Assembly (NCBI GenBank): GCA_964476445.1
Contig: CAYZAK010000002.1
Location: 47,882-111,881, forward strand
Length of the DNA: 64,000 nucleotides
Origin: CAYZAK01 sp964476445
Lineage (GTDB): Bacteria; CG03; SLGR01; JAGXOG01
Direction of reading: 5' to 3'
The notes beneath the pieces are model-generated. The model saw only the letters and a list, made by a program, of their open reading frames with translations, was not told the origin of the DNA and did not search any database. Each line of letters starts with the position of its first letter. Position 1 is the stretch's first letter. The position numbers and the translations under genes are program-made. Below are positions 56,017 to 63,835 of this stretch, piece after piece.

Positions 56017-56106
56017 AATTTCACAAAAATCGAACCGTAAATTCAGAAAATTTCACAAAAATCGAACCGTAAATTCGAAAAATTTCACAAAAATCGAACC
56101 GAATTC
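56017..56106 (+). repeat. Three-copy 32-bp tandem repeat upstream of a DUF4143 ATPase
   Basis: AATTTCACAAAAATCGAACC starts at 56017, 56049 and 56081, an exact 32-bp period. Each unit ends in GTAAATTC (third copy GAATTC) and is separated by 4 nt. The array ends where the ATPase promoter begins, so it may be an operator. Confidence 0.85.
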
Positions 56107-56135
56107 TTGATTTTTTTGATAAAATGTATTATAAA
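56107..56135 (+). promoter_or_regulatory. Promoter of the first DUF4143 ATPase (leaderless)
   Basis: TTGATT, a 17-nt spacer and TATAAA end 6 nt before the ATG at 56142, so the transcript should begin at or next to the start codon. Confidence 0.65.
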
Positions 56136-56141
56136 ATTCCC

Positions 56142-57470
56142 ATGAGACGAGATATATATTCAAATTTAGTTAAATGGAAAAATTCATCTGATAGAAAACC
56201 TTTGCTTTTAAAAGGGGCCCGTCAGGTAGGGAAGACTTATCTATTACAAGAATTTGGAAAAAAAGAATATAAAAAATTAGCTTATTTTGATTTTGAAGAA
56301 GACCCCAATTTAAAAGAACTATTTACGGGTAAAATATCACCGGATAAAATATTAGAAAAATTATCTATTGCCAGTGAACAAAAGATAACTGCAAAAAACA
56401 CTTTAATAGTATTTGATGAAGTACAGGAATGCCCCCCAGCAATAACCAGTTTAAAATACTTTTATGATAAAGCTCCAGAATATCATGTTATAGCTTCCGG
56501 GTCATTATTAGGGATAAGGTTAGGGCAAGATAGCTCATTTCCGGTTGGGAAGGTTAATATAATTAATTTATATCCTTTTTCGTTTTATGAGTTTTTGACC
56601 GGTATAGGAGCGAAAAAATTACGTAAGTTAGTTGAAGATAAAAGAGATTTTACAAAATTAAATAAAAAATTTCATATTGAATTAATTGAATACCTAAAAA
56701 TTTATTTTTTTGTAGGGGGAATGCCGGAAGTAATAGGTCAGTATAAAAAAGATAATAAAAATTTTAAAAAAATACGAAATATTCAAAAAAATATCTTAAC
56801 CGGTTACGAAACAGATTTTGGTAAACACTCTTCAAAAAGCGAAACTTTAAAAATCAAAAAGATATGGGAAACCATCCCGAAAGAGTTAGCAAAAGAAAAC
56901 AAAAAATTTATGTTATCTCATGTTAAAAAAAATGCAAGATATAGAGATTACGAGCATGCTATTCAATGGCTTAAAGATTCCGGATATATATATTTATCAA
57001 AAAGAATAAAACGACCAAATTTACCTTTAAAAGCGTATACAGAAAAAAATATTTTCAAATTATTTTTCTTGGATACGGGTTTACTTGGGGCAATGTTAGA
57101 TATACCGATGAAGATTATAGTTGAAGGAGATAAACTTTTTAATTGGTATAAAGGAGCATTTACGGAAAATTATGTAGCTCAACAATTAGTTGGAGGCGGT
57201 AATGCATTTGTATCCAGTACCGATGAGAGTTTATATTACTGGAACAGCGGCGAAACAGCAGAAATTGATTTTATTATTCAATCCGGGGGAGACATCTACC
57301 CATTAGATGTAAAGTCGGGTAAAAATCTTAAATCAGAAAGTTTGAAAGTTTATAAAAATAGATATACCCCCCAGTATTTATGCCGTACTTCAATGTTGAA
57401 TTTTAGTACGGGTAATAAGTATTTTGATTTTCCATTATATGCAATTAATTTATTTCCCGATATATTGTAA
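56142..57470 (+). CDS. AAA-family ATPase with DUF4143 C-terminal domain
   Basis: The protein has 442 residues from the ATG at 56142. An in-frame ATG at 56124 lies within the promoter spacer and cannot be in the mRNA if that promoter is used. It has Walker A LLLKGARQVGKTYLL, Walker B TLIVFDEVQECP and sensor VIASGSLLGIRLGQ. A winged-helix region follows, then the C-terminal nuclease-like DUF4143 part (FTENYVAQQLVGGGNAF, YYWNSGETAEIDFIIQ, YPLDVKSGKN). The ExD...DxK pattern (AEIDF, DVKSG) resembles a PD-(D/E)xK core. Common in accessory DNA; biological role not established. Base composition is AT-richer than the housekeeping genes. Confidence 0.9.
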   Translation: MRRDIYSNLVKWKNSSDRKPLLLKGARQVGKTYLLQEFGKKEYKKLAYFDFEEDPNLKELFTGKISPDKILEKLSIASEQKITAKNTLIVFDEVQECPPAITSLKYFYDKAPEYHVIASGSLLGIRLGQDSSFPVGKVNIINLYPFSFYEFLTGIGAKKLRKLVEDKRDFTKLNKKFHIELIEYLKIYFFVGGMPEVIGQYKKDNKNFKKIRNIQKNILTGYETDFGKHSSKSETLKIKKIWETIPKELAKENKKFMLSHVKKNARYRDYEHAIQWLKDSGYIYLSKRIKRPNLPLKAYTEKNIFKLFFLDTGLLGAMLDIPMKIIVEGDKLFNWYKGAFTENYVAQQLVGGGNAFVSSTDESLYYWNSGETAEIDFIIQSGGDIYPLDVKSGKNLKSESLKVYKNRYTPQYLCRTSMLNFSTGNKYFDFPLYAINLFPDIL

Positions 57471-57483
57471 GTTTTAGCAATAA

Positions 57484-57660
57484 ATGAGTAAAATAATTAT
57501 TGGAGAGGGAAAGATTGGGAGAAAAGTTGGGAGTAAGGTTGGGAGAAAGTTCGGAGAAAAGTTCAGGGAAAAGTTCGGAGAAAATTTAGAATTAATAGCT
57601 AAAGATAAATTGATTACGATAAAAGAGATGGCTTTAAAAAAGCCGGTCATTGGAAAATAA
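57484..57660 (+). pseudogene. Fragment with a GEK-type repeat tail, AlbA_2-regulator remnant
   Basis: An open frame of 58 codons reads GRKVGSKVGRKFGEKF and on to ELIAKDKLITIKEMALKK. Runs of GEKxGEKx followed by a winged helix occur near the C-terminus of AlbA_2 (Schlafen-like) DNA-binding regulators. Only that tail is present, so this is a fragment. Confidence 0.6.
57517..57588 (+). repeat. Six imperfect 12-nt tandem units
   Basis: Units such as GGGAGAAAAGTT and GGAGAAAAGTTC repeat six times and encode the G-[RSE]-K-[VF] tail of the fragment above. Confidence 0.8.
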
Positions 57661-57675
57661 TTGTAAAGTTCAATT

Positions 57676-58137
57676 CTCAGAAATCCGGGTATTGCGGAAG
57701 TATTATATCTCGCAGGATATGTTGAGCGCTGGGGAACAGGTATAAATAAAATGAATTCACTTATGCAGGATGCGGGGTTAAATACTCCTGAGCTTAAAGA
57801 GGTTACCGGAAATTTTTGGTAACATTTGCAAAGGGAGAAAATAAGAAAAGAAAAGAAGAAAAAATCAACTCTGTCCCAAGTCTGTCCCAAGTCTGTCCCA
57901 AGTGATATAGTTATTAAGAATTTACATAAAGCATCAGTACCTGTGCCCATAACGGATTTGATGAAAGCTTCGGACAAAACTAACAGGACACGATTTAGAA
58001 ATGAAATTTTAAAACCTCTGTTAAAAAAATCGCTAGTAGAAATGACTATACCCGAAAAACCAAGGAGTTCAAAACAAAAATATGTCATAACAGAAAAAGG
58101 AAAAGCAGTTTTAAGTAAATTGGAGAACAAAAGCTGA
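57676..58137 (+). pseudogene. C-terminal half of an AlbA_2/HATPase-type regulator, frameshifted
   Basis: LRNPGIAEVLYLAGYVERWGT and LNTPELKEVTGNFW match the GHKL-like C-terminal region of RecG-like/AlbA_2 ATP-binding regulators. A 1-nt deletion then stops the frame at 57822, where FWVTF is expected. The rest continues in another frame (57826-58137), ending KPRSSKQKYVITEKGKAVL, the usual C-terminal winged helix of these proteins. The N-terminal half is absent. Confidence 0.7.
57870..57902 (+). repeat. Three exact 11-nt tandem repeats
   Basis: TCTGTCCCAAG occurs three times head to tail inside the regulator fragment. Three copies total 33 nt and so keep frame. Confidence 0.9.
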
Positions 58138-58175
58138 TATAAAATAATGATAAATAAACCTCAGACTATCCGGAA

Positions 58176-58443
58176 CCTGAATTCAAGTTTATGTCCGGTG
58201 GTATTGCTGTAATTTTATTTAAGAATATATATAATAAAGAAAATTTAGAAAAAATGGGGGCTGAGTAACAGACAAGTTAAAGTCGTTTTATATGTTAAAT
58301 AAAGAGAAAAAATCAAAAATAAAGCTTATCGTGAATTAATAAATATTTCTGACGAGACTGCCAGAATAGACCTTAAGGAATTAATTAATAAAGGTATCTT
58401 TGGTTTCAAAGAGCGCCCATTATACTTTAAGAAAGAATGGTGA
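58176..58443 (+). pseudogene. C-terminal fragment of a second AlbA_2-type regulator
   Basis: PEFKFMSGGIAVILFKNIY, then (after a 1-nt insertion) GLSNRQVKVVLYVK, a stop, and NKAYRELINISDETARIDLK followed by ELINKGIFG match the usual tail of these regulators. At least one frameshift and one stop mark it as dead. Confidence 0.65.
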
Positions 58444-58620
58444 GTAGTTGGTTATTATTTGGAGATTTTGGCGATTAGTTGGCAATTTAAAAAAAGTTAT
58501 CAATAGCGAAATAAAGGATAAAATCTCAAAAAATTGACAGGAAAAAATTAATATACTTATTAATCAGAGAGAAGGGATAAAACAATAATTCCGCTAAAAT
58601 TATCCATTGCTTCTAAAGAA

Positions 58621-58975
58621 AATGGCGGAGTAAATATTTTATATCAGTTAAAAGAGAACCCCGGGTTAAATGCCTCGCAATTATCCGAAGCGCTTCAAAA
58701 CCCCAAAAGTAGAGTGGAAGTCGCAAGTTGCGATGTCCAAATCCAATAAGATGGGTTTAAGAAGGCAGCAGACATTCATTACTGGCGTACACGGAGCGTT
58801 ATAGTCTTACCGGATAAACTCCTGCCGGTAAAAGTTAAATTCAAAGAATTAAAAAGACCCCGTTTGGCAAGAGCGCTCAGAAGCAGCATAGATAAATACA
58901 GTACCCCGGGGCTGCAGTGGCTAATTTAAGTTTGTCGGAAATAACAGTACAGTGGTTAAATTCCTGACATATAAG
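58621..58975 (+). pseudogene. Winged-helix fragment followed by a DUF4143 C-terminal fragment
   Basis: First comes NILYQLKENPGLNASQLSEAL, resembling a regulator winged helix. After a stop come AADIHYWRTRSVIVLPDKL, PVKVKFKELKRPRLARAL and, one base out of frame, AAVANLSLSE. This is the pattern of the last part of a DUF4143 ATPase. Stops and a frameshift show it is a relic. Confidence 0.55.
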
Positions 58976-59116
58976 GATTTGACGGTAAAGAATATTTTAT
59001 AATCGGTAAGGATATGACTTACTCTACGGGTAAATTACTTAAAGTACAGGGATACGAAGTTATAGATATGAAGAAGCACTTTATGCAAAATAAGAAGATA
59101 TACCGGAGTTGTTTAA
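58976..59116 (+). other. Unassigned open stretch
   Basis: A plus-strand frame reads FDGKEYFIIGKDMTYSTGKL and continues VQGYEVIDMKKHFMQNKKIY with no good start or ribosome site. I do not recognise it. It may be another gene fragment. Confidence 0.3.
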
Positions 59117-59293
59117 TTAAACCGATAAAGATTTTTTGTTTTTATCTTTTAATTTTTTTATATATTCGGATTGTTTAAACTTTTTCTTTAATTGCTTTAA
59201 ATAATCGTCTGAAGAATTCGCTTTCAGTTCTTCATATAACTGTTTCTGTAACTTATTTTTCATTTCAACGCAATCAAAATTTTTATTCTTCAT
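59117..59293 (-). CDS. Small lysine-rich protein of 58 residues, hypothetical
   Basis: A minus-strand ATG at 59293 is preceded by GGGAAGTG about 8 nt upstream and TATAAT further up. It opens a 58-codon frame reading KNKNFDCVEMKNKLQKQLYE and ending KKLKDKNKKSLSV. It is predicted helical and very basic. No family recognised. The clean start region and its position among toxin-antitoxin-like genes make a small regulatory or antitoxin protein possible, but this is a guess. Confidence 0.45.
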   Translation of the reverse strand: MKNKNFDCVEMKNKLQKQLYEELKANSSDDYLKQLKKKFKQSEYIKKLKDKNKKSLSV

Positions 59294-59862
59294 TTTTTAT
59301 CACTTCCCGGGGACTTCTTATTTCTAAAATATTATATCATTTTTACTCAAATTTAACAAATTTAAGTTAATTGACGAAAAGGGACTTATGAAGGTTGGTA
59401 AAAGGTTGGTAAAAGGGTTGGCAGAAAGCCAGGAGAAAATAAATATGGCGGATAAATGGCGGTTATTTTCTAATTATGTCGGATATAGTATTTAGCATGA
59501 TAATTAATTGGCATAATTGTGCAAATAGTGCAATTAATGGGCAATAATTGGGCAACAAAGATATAACAGGGTATTAAAGAAAATTGTAAAAGCAGGAATG
59601 AAAGTTACTTATGTGGAATGTGACGGTTAAGTGGCGGTTATGTAAAGGAGTCATAAAGACGCCAAACCCGCCATAAACCCGTCAAACCCGACAAAATCAC
59701 GACAAAAGGAAAGGGATAATTAAATTAAAGACTAGGATTAACCGAGTGATAGAGCTGGCTCACCGGAGTGGATTTTGTAATAAAAAAAGACCCGGATAAC
59801 ACATCTAATTCAAAAAAGACCGCCGAAAACATAACCCAATAATAAAATGATACAAATATCAA
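59294..59862. other. Degenerate accessory DNA without an intact gene
   Basis: The stretch has no open frame of note. Around 59389-59440 KVGKRLVKGLAESQEKI recalls the GEG/GEK tail of AlbA_2 regulators again, giving another likely remnant. The region 59620-59700 is rich in short GGCGG and AAACCCG motifs without clear structure. Confidence 0.5.
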
Positions 59863-59891
59863 TTGACAAATAAGTGCAAAAATAATACTAT
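59863..59891 (+). promoter_or_regulatory. Promoter of the Fic gene
   Basis: TTGACA, a 17-nt spacer and TACTAT lie about 75 nt upstream of the Fic start codon. Confidence 0.6.
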
Positions 59892-59965
59892 TTAGTAAAT
59901 GAAGTAATTAAATTTCATAAAAAACTATAAATTTAACTATTTTTCGTAAAAAGTAATAATTTTTC

Positions 59966-61504
59966 ATGAAAAACAAAAATAAAAACAATTTTTCAGAATA
60001 TTTAAAGGTTTTTCGGGGATATCAGCTTCCGGAGGAAGCAAGACTTGCCGGTTATTCTGCATTGATACGCAGATATAAACTAGAGGTTCCTATTCCCCGT
60101 ACTCTATATGCAATTGGAAAAAAGCATAAAAAAATTAAGAAAAATAATTGGCATATATTATCTCCCAGGTACTTACCTTCCCCGGATTTAGAAGGGCAGC
60201 TTACGTTTGCCTTAAAATATGAAGGATTAAACCTGGCGGTTCTCAAAAGACTGTTTAAAAAAGTTGATTCTTTAAAAATAGAAGAAATAGTAAGAAAAAG
60301 ACCAACCGGAAGCTATGCCAGGAGAATATGGTTTTTATACGAATGGCTTATGGATAAAAAGCTTGATCTACAAGATGCGGGGAGCGGCAATTACGCGCCG
60401 GTTGTGGATCCGGATTTACAGTATTGTGTGAAGGGAGAAAATTCACCAAGACACAGAGTGAGAAATAACCTTCCGGGAAATAAAAAATTTTGTCCGCTGG
60501 TTTTTAAAACAGAAAAAATAGAAAAATTTATATCTTTAAATTTAACTGAAAAAATTAATGACATTATGGCAGAAGTGCCTTCTGATTTAATCGCGCGGAC
60601 CGCTTCTTTTCTTTTGCTGGCGGATTCCAGGGCAAGCTTTACAATTGAAGGGGAAACGCCCCCGGAAAACCGGATACAGCGCTGGGCAAAAGTTATTGGT
60701 GAGGCAGGTCAAAATAAACTTGATGCTGACGAGCTAAAAAGACTGCAGAAAATTGTTATAGGAGATACCCGGTTTCTAAAGGAAGGATTCCGGGATAAGG
60801 GAGGATTTGTCGGAGAACATGACCGCAAGTTACGCAGGCCGTTACCCGAGCATATAAGCAGCAGGGCAAAAGATATCCCCTCATTAATAGAAGGCCTGAT
60901 ATCTTTTAACAATAAAGAAGCCAAAAAAATAGATCCTGTTATTTCGGCTGCTGTTTTAGCATTTGGATTTGTGTATATACATCCTTTTGAAGATGGGAAT
61001 GGTCGTGTTCATCGTTATTTAATACATCATTTACTTGCAAAAAATGGATTCAGTCCGCCGGGTATGATATTTCCTATATCTGCCACAATCCTTGAAAAAA
61101 TTGAGGATTATAGAAAAATTCTTCAAAGTTATTCAAAACGGCTTTTATCGGTAATTGATTGGAAAAGTACTGATGAGGGAAATGTACAGGTTTTAAACAA
61201 GACTGACGATTTTTACAGATTCTTTGATTGCACTCTTCATGTTGAGTTTTTATATGAATGCGTAAAGCAAACTATTGATAAAGTTTTACCCCGGGAGATA
61301 AATTTTCTTAGAAATTATGACCGGTTTTCTGACCGGATAAATAGAATTGTTGATATGCCTGATAATACTATAAATCTTTTATTCCATTTTTTACATCAAA
61401 ATAACGGTAAATTGTCCAAAAGAGCTCGCGAAAAGGAATTTTTAAAACTTACGCCAAAAGAAGTTAATACGGTCGAAGACATATACAAAGATATTTTTAA
61501 CTAA
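59966..61504 (+). CDS. Fic-domain protein (predicted AMP transferase), class II
   Basis: The protein has 512 residues. The Fic motif is complete: HPFEDGNGRVHRYLIHHLL. The inhibitory helix motif S/T-x-x-x-E-G is present upstream as SFTIEGE, so it is the self-inhibited class in which the helix precedes the Fic core. The roughly 180 N-terminal residues (YQLPEEARLAGYSALIRRYK) are of a type often fused to such Fic proteins. A C-terminal helical region may bind DNA or targets. Family members usually transfer AMP to protein hydroxyls. No ribosome site is seen at ATG 59966. Confidence 0.93.
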   Translation: MKNKNKNNFSEYLKVFRGYQLPEEARLAGYSALIRRYKLEVPIPRTLYAIGKKHKKIKKNNWHILSPRYLPSPDLEGQLTFALKYEGLNLAVLKRLFKKVDSLKIEEIVRKRPTGSYARRIWFLYEWLMDKKLDLQDAGSGNYAPVVDPDLQYCVKGENSPRHRVRNNLPGNKKFCPLVFKTEKIEKFISLNLTEKINDIMAEVPSDLIARTASFLLLADSRASFTIEGETPPENRIQRWAKVIGEAGQNKLDADELKRLQKIVIGDTRFLKEGFRDKGGFVGEHDRKLRRPLPEHISSRAKDIPSLIEGLISFNNKEAKKIDPVISAAVLAFGFVYIHPFEDGNGRVHRYLIHHLLAKNGFSPPGMIFPISATILEKIEDYRKILQSYSKRLLSVIDWKSTDEGNVQVLNKTDDFYRFFDCTLHVEFLYECVKQTIDKVLPREINFLRNYDRFSDRINRIVDMPDNTINLLFHFLHQNNGKLSKRAREKEFLKLTPKEVNTVEDIYKDIFN

Positions 61505-61618
61505 ATCAAATAAAGAAATTTATAAGTATAGTCAACGATTTATTTAATATTCCGTAAAGTATAGTTAACTAAAAATTTTTACATATATCAATTTGGTTAA
61601 AGATTTTAAAAATGGACA

Positions 61619-61647
61619 TTGACAAAAAATTTTATATAAAATAATAA
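61619..61647 (+). promoter_or_regulatory. Promoter of the DUF433 gene
   Basis: TTGACA, a 17-nt spacer and TAATAA lie just upstream; an AGGAGG ribosome site follows at 61662-61667. Confidence 0.6.
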
Positions 61648-61671
61648 AGATATGGAAAGAAAGGAGGTAAA

Positions 61672-61899
61672 ATGGACAAAAGAATACAGATAAAACCTAA
61701 CGTATGTCACGGCAAACCAGTTATTAAAGGGACCCGGGTTTTGGTATCTACTATCTTAAGCGCACTTGGCGCTGGTGATTCCATTAAAAAAGTATTGGAA
61801 GATTATCCTAATATTACCGAAAAGGATGTAAGAGCAGCCCTGAAATTTGGAGGGGAATTATCGGATTTTGAGGAATCTTCGTACGATATTGCTAAATGA
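61672..61899 (+). CDS. DUF433 antitoxin-like protein
   Basis: The protein has 75 residues. QIKPNVCHGKPVIKGTRVLV, then EDYPNITEKDVRAAL, is the DUF433 (VapB45-like) signature, a small helix-turn-helix fold. These are normally followed by a DUF5615 PIN-like toxin. Here only 18 codons of a candidate toxin follow, with the classic ATGA overlap, so the antitoxin now seems to lack its partner. Confidence 0.9.
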   Translation: MDKRIQIKPNVCHGKPVIKGTRVLVSTILSALGAGDSIKKVLEDYPNITEKDVRAALKFGGELSDFEESSYDIAK

Positions 61900-61952
61900 A
61901 ATTTCTATTAAAAATGTCAATAAGTATAATTATGGAACAGGAAAAAAATTAG
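61896..61952 (+). pseudogene. Truncated DUF5615-like toxin start
   Basis: The start overlaps the DUF433 stop by 4 nt. Only 18 codons (MKFLLKMSISIIM and on) remain before a TAG. MKFLxDMxIS is how DUF5615 toxins commonly begin. No further toxin sequence is recognisable downstream. Confidence 0.5.
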
Positions 61953-62170
61953 CTCCTATTTTACCTTAAAAGACAAACTCACCAATAGTAGTAGTCAGTA
62001 AAGCAGAGTTAACTAAAAATACCTGAGAGCATCAATTCGTAAAATCATTTGACAAAATGCATATCAATTCATTTAACAATTTTACGGATTGCAGATAAAA
62101 AGGGATATCATATAAACTAAATGAAATTTAATTAATATGATTGACTATTTTTTTGTAGAAAATATTAATT
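61953..62170. other. AT-rich spacer with partial duplication of upstream DNA
   Basis: GTTAACTAAAAAT occurs here (near 61999) and upstream of DUF433 (near 61567) with similar surroundings, suggesting a decayed duplication. No gene is seen. Confidence 0.4.
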
Positions 62171-62174
62171 TATC

Positions 62175-62252
62175 ATGAAAAATAAAAATAAATTTTCAGA
62201 ATCGTAAAGGTTTTGAACGATACTGCAGATTTTTACAGATTCTTTGATTGTG
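62175..62252 (+). pseudogene. Internally deleted copy of the Fic gene
   Basis: ATGAAAAATAAAAATAAA, then TTTTCAGAAT, copies the Fic start at 59966. After a short scrambled joint, a 23-nt stretch at 62228-62250 is identical to Fic codons at 61208-61230 (FYRFFDC). About 1.2 kb of the gene in between is missing. Confidence 0.7.
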
Positions 62253-62296
62253 AAAGTAAGAAAATAAGATCAAGGTAGTGGTTCGATTAGTATTAA

Positions 62297-62325
62297 TTGA
62301 CAATAAACAGCATATGTAGTATAAT
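62297..62325 (+). promoter_or_regulatory. Consensus promoter of the second DUF4143 ATPase (leaderless)
   Basis: TTGACA, a 17-nt spacer and TATAAT are perfect consensus boxes. The ATG at 62333 starts 8 nt after the -10 box, the normal initiation distance, so the mRNA should begin at the AUG. Confidence 0.85.
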
Positions 62326-62332
62326 TCAAGCC

Positions 62333-63595
62333 ATGAATGATTATCATACGCCACAAGAAGAAAATTACAAAAAAAGGTGGATTACTCCCCAGGTTGTTTC
62401 GGGTATAAAAAGTAATCCGGTGGTAGTATTGACCGGTGCCCGCCAGGTGGGAAAAAGCACTTTTTTGTTAAATCAAAAATTTTTTGATTCCTGGAAATAT
62501 ATAAATTTAGATGATTTTAATGTTCTTGAACAGGCCGAATCTGAACCGTTATCTCTGTGGAAAAATACCGATAACATAATTCTTGACGAGGTTCAAAAAG
62601 TACCAAAATTACTTTCTGCGGTTAAGCAAACGGTAGATAAGAACCGTCAATCAAAGAGATTTTTACTTTCCGGCTCGGCAAATTTACTTTTGATGGAAAA
62701 AGTCTCCGAAAGTCTTGCCGGAAGGGCCACTTATTTATATTTATACCCCATGACCCAGGGAGAAATGGAAGGCCGGAAAAAGCCGGATATCCTTTCTGAT
62801 TTATTTAACGGAGAATTACCTGAAGAAGGGAAAATTGAAGACGGGAAACAAAAAGATATTTATTCTTTAATGTTAAAGGGTTTTATGCCTCCCCTTTTAA
62901 CTTTGAAAGGTAAGGATGAGTACTTAAAATGGTGGGAGGGGTATGTAACTACCTACCTGGAAAGAGATTTACGACAGCTTTCCCAGATAGAATCTCTTCC
63001 TGATTTTAAAAGAGTAATGGAAGCGGTGGCCTTGCGGTCAGGGCAGTTAATAAATCAGACTGAAATTAGCCGGGATGTGAAAGTCAGTCAGCCTACGGTA
63101 CATCGTTATATTAATCTCTTGGAAACGACCTGTCATTTAAGAAGGATCCCGGCGTATTCTAAAAATAGAACAAAACGGTTAATAAAATCACCAAAATTTT
63201 ATTTTATCGATCCCGGTCTGGCGAATTATCTGTGCGGGAATTATAATAAGAAGAACTTAAAGAAGACAAAAGAGGCAGGGAGAATTTTTGAATCCCTGGT
63301 TTTGTTGCATTTGACCGTATTATGTGAAATGATGGTTCCCGGGGCTAGTATTTATTACTGGAGAACTGCCAGCGGACAGGAAGTCGATTTTGTAATAGAA
63401 CACGGTAAAAAACTTATTGGTATAGAAGTTAAACTTTCCGAAACAGCACATTATAAAGATACAGCGAACTTGAGAATTTTTATGGATGAATATCCTGAAA
63501 CAATTGTTGGTGTGCTAGTTTATACCGGGAATGTAGTAAAATATCTGGGTGAAAATTTAATTGCGGTACCCTGGACCGTATTTTCCATAAAATAG
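62333..63595 (+). CDS. AAA-family ATPase with DUF4143 C-terminal domain (second)
   Basis: The protein has 420 residues from the ATG at 62333. An upstream in-frame TTG is the promoter -35 box itself. It has Walker A VVLTGARQVGKST, Walker B NIILDEVQKVP, sensor FLLSGSANLLLM, a winged helix (TEISRDVKVSQPTVHRYINL) and a C-terminal nuclease-like part (IYYWRTASGQEVDFVIEHGK, IGIEVKLSET). The E-V-D-F...E-V-K pattern looks like a PD-(D/E)xK core. It belongs to the same superfamily as 56142-57470 but is clearly diverged, so not a recent duplicate. Confidence 0.92.
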   Translation: MNDYHTPQEENYKKRWITPQVVSGIKSNPVVVLTGARQVGKSTFLLNQKFFDSWKYINLDDFNVLEQAESEPLSLWKNTDNIILDEVQKVPKLLSAVKQTVDKNRQSKRFLLSGSANLLLMEKVSESLAGRATYLYLYPMTQGEMEGRKKPDILSDLFNGELPEEGKIEDGKQKDIYSLMLKGFMPPLLTLKGKDEYLKWWEGYVTTYLERDLRQLSQIESLPDFKRVMEAVALRSGQLINQTEISRDVKVSQPTVHRYINLLETTCHLRRIPAYSKNRTKRLIKSPKFYFIDPGLANYLCGNYNKKNLKKTKEAGRIFESLVLLHLTVLCEMMVPGASIYYWRTASGQEVDFVIEHGKKLIGIEVKLSETAHYKDTANLRIFMDEYPETIVGVLVYTGNVVKYLGENLIAVPWTVFSIK

Positions 63596-63614
63596 TAGAA
63601 GCAGGATTTAATAT

Positions 63615-63835
63615 ATGGAAGAAAAATATAACACAAAAAAATAAAATTAAAAATCCCCAAAGACAGGTATAAAAAATTGGTAAAAAAAGCGGCAGATGCC
63701 GGGGTTAAGGATGTAAAAAATTATATACTCCATCTTATTGAGGAAGTTGTAAGGGACAAACGTACCGAAGATTACAGCGCCGAGGAAGAAGAAAAAATAA
63801 AGAAACGGCTCAAGGACCTCGGTTATATAGAATAA
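63615..63835 (+). pseudogene. CopG/RHH-like small regulator, frameshifted in an A run
   Basis: An ATG at 63615 begins EEKYNT, but a run of seven A followed by TAA stops the frame. Adding one A joins it to IKLKIPKDRYKKLVKKAADA, NYILHLIEEVV and EEEEKIKKRLKDLGYIE, the pattern of small ribbon-helix-helix-like proteins ending in RLxxLGY. It may be a true pseudogene, a phase-variable gene, or a sequencing indel. Confidence 0.6.

Noticed and set aside
56017..56106. Three regularly spaced repeats as a CRISPR array
   Set aside because: The intervals between repeat cores are only a few bases and are nearly the same, with no unique spacers and no cas genes; a tandem operator-like repeat fits better.
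57474..58130. Long minus-strand open frame of 218 codons
   Set aside because: It runs opposite several recognisable regulator fragments and tandem repeats; its sequence is low-complexity (FSPNFSLNFSPNF) and mirrors the repeat on the other strand.
58939..58965. ACAGTACAGTGG in the DUF4143 relic as a seventh palindromic micro-insertion
   Set aside because: It shares only about 11 bases with the motif, lacks the palindrome core, and the surrounding frame reads through it as expected for DUF4143.
62297..62332. TTG start of the second DUF4143 ATPase at 62297
   Set aside because: The TTG is part of a perfect -35 box and the next codons are the spacer and -10 box, so they would not be in the mRNA.
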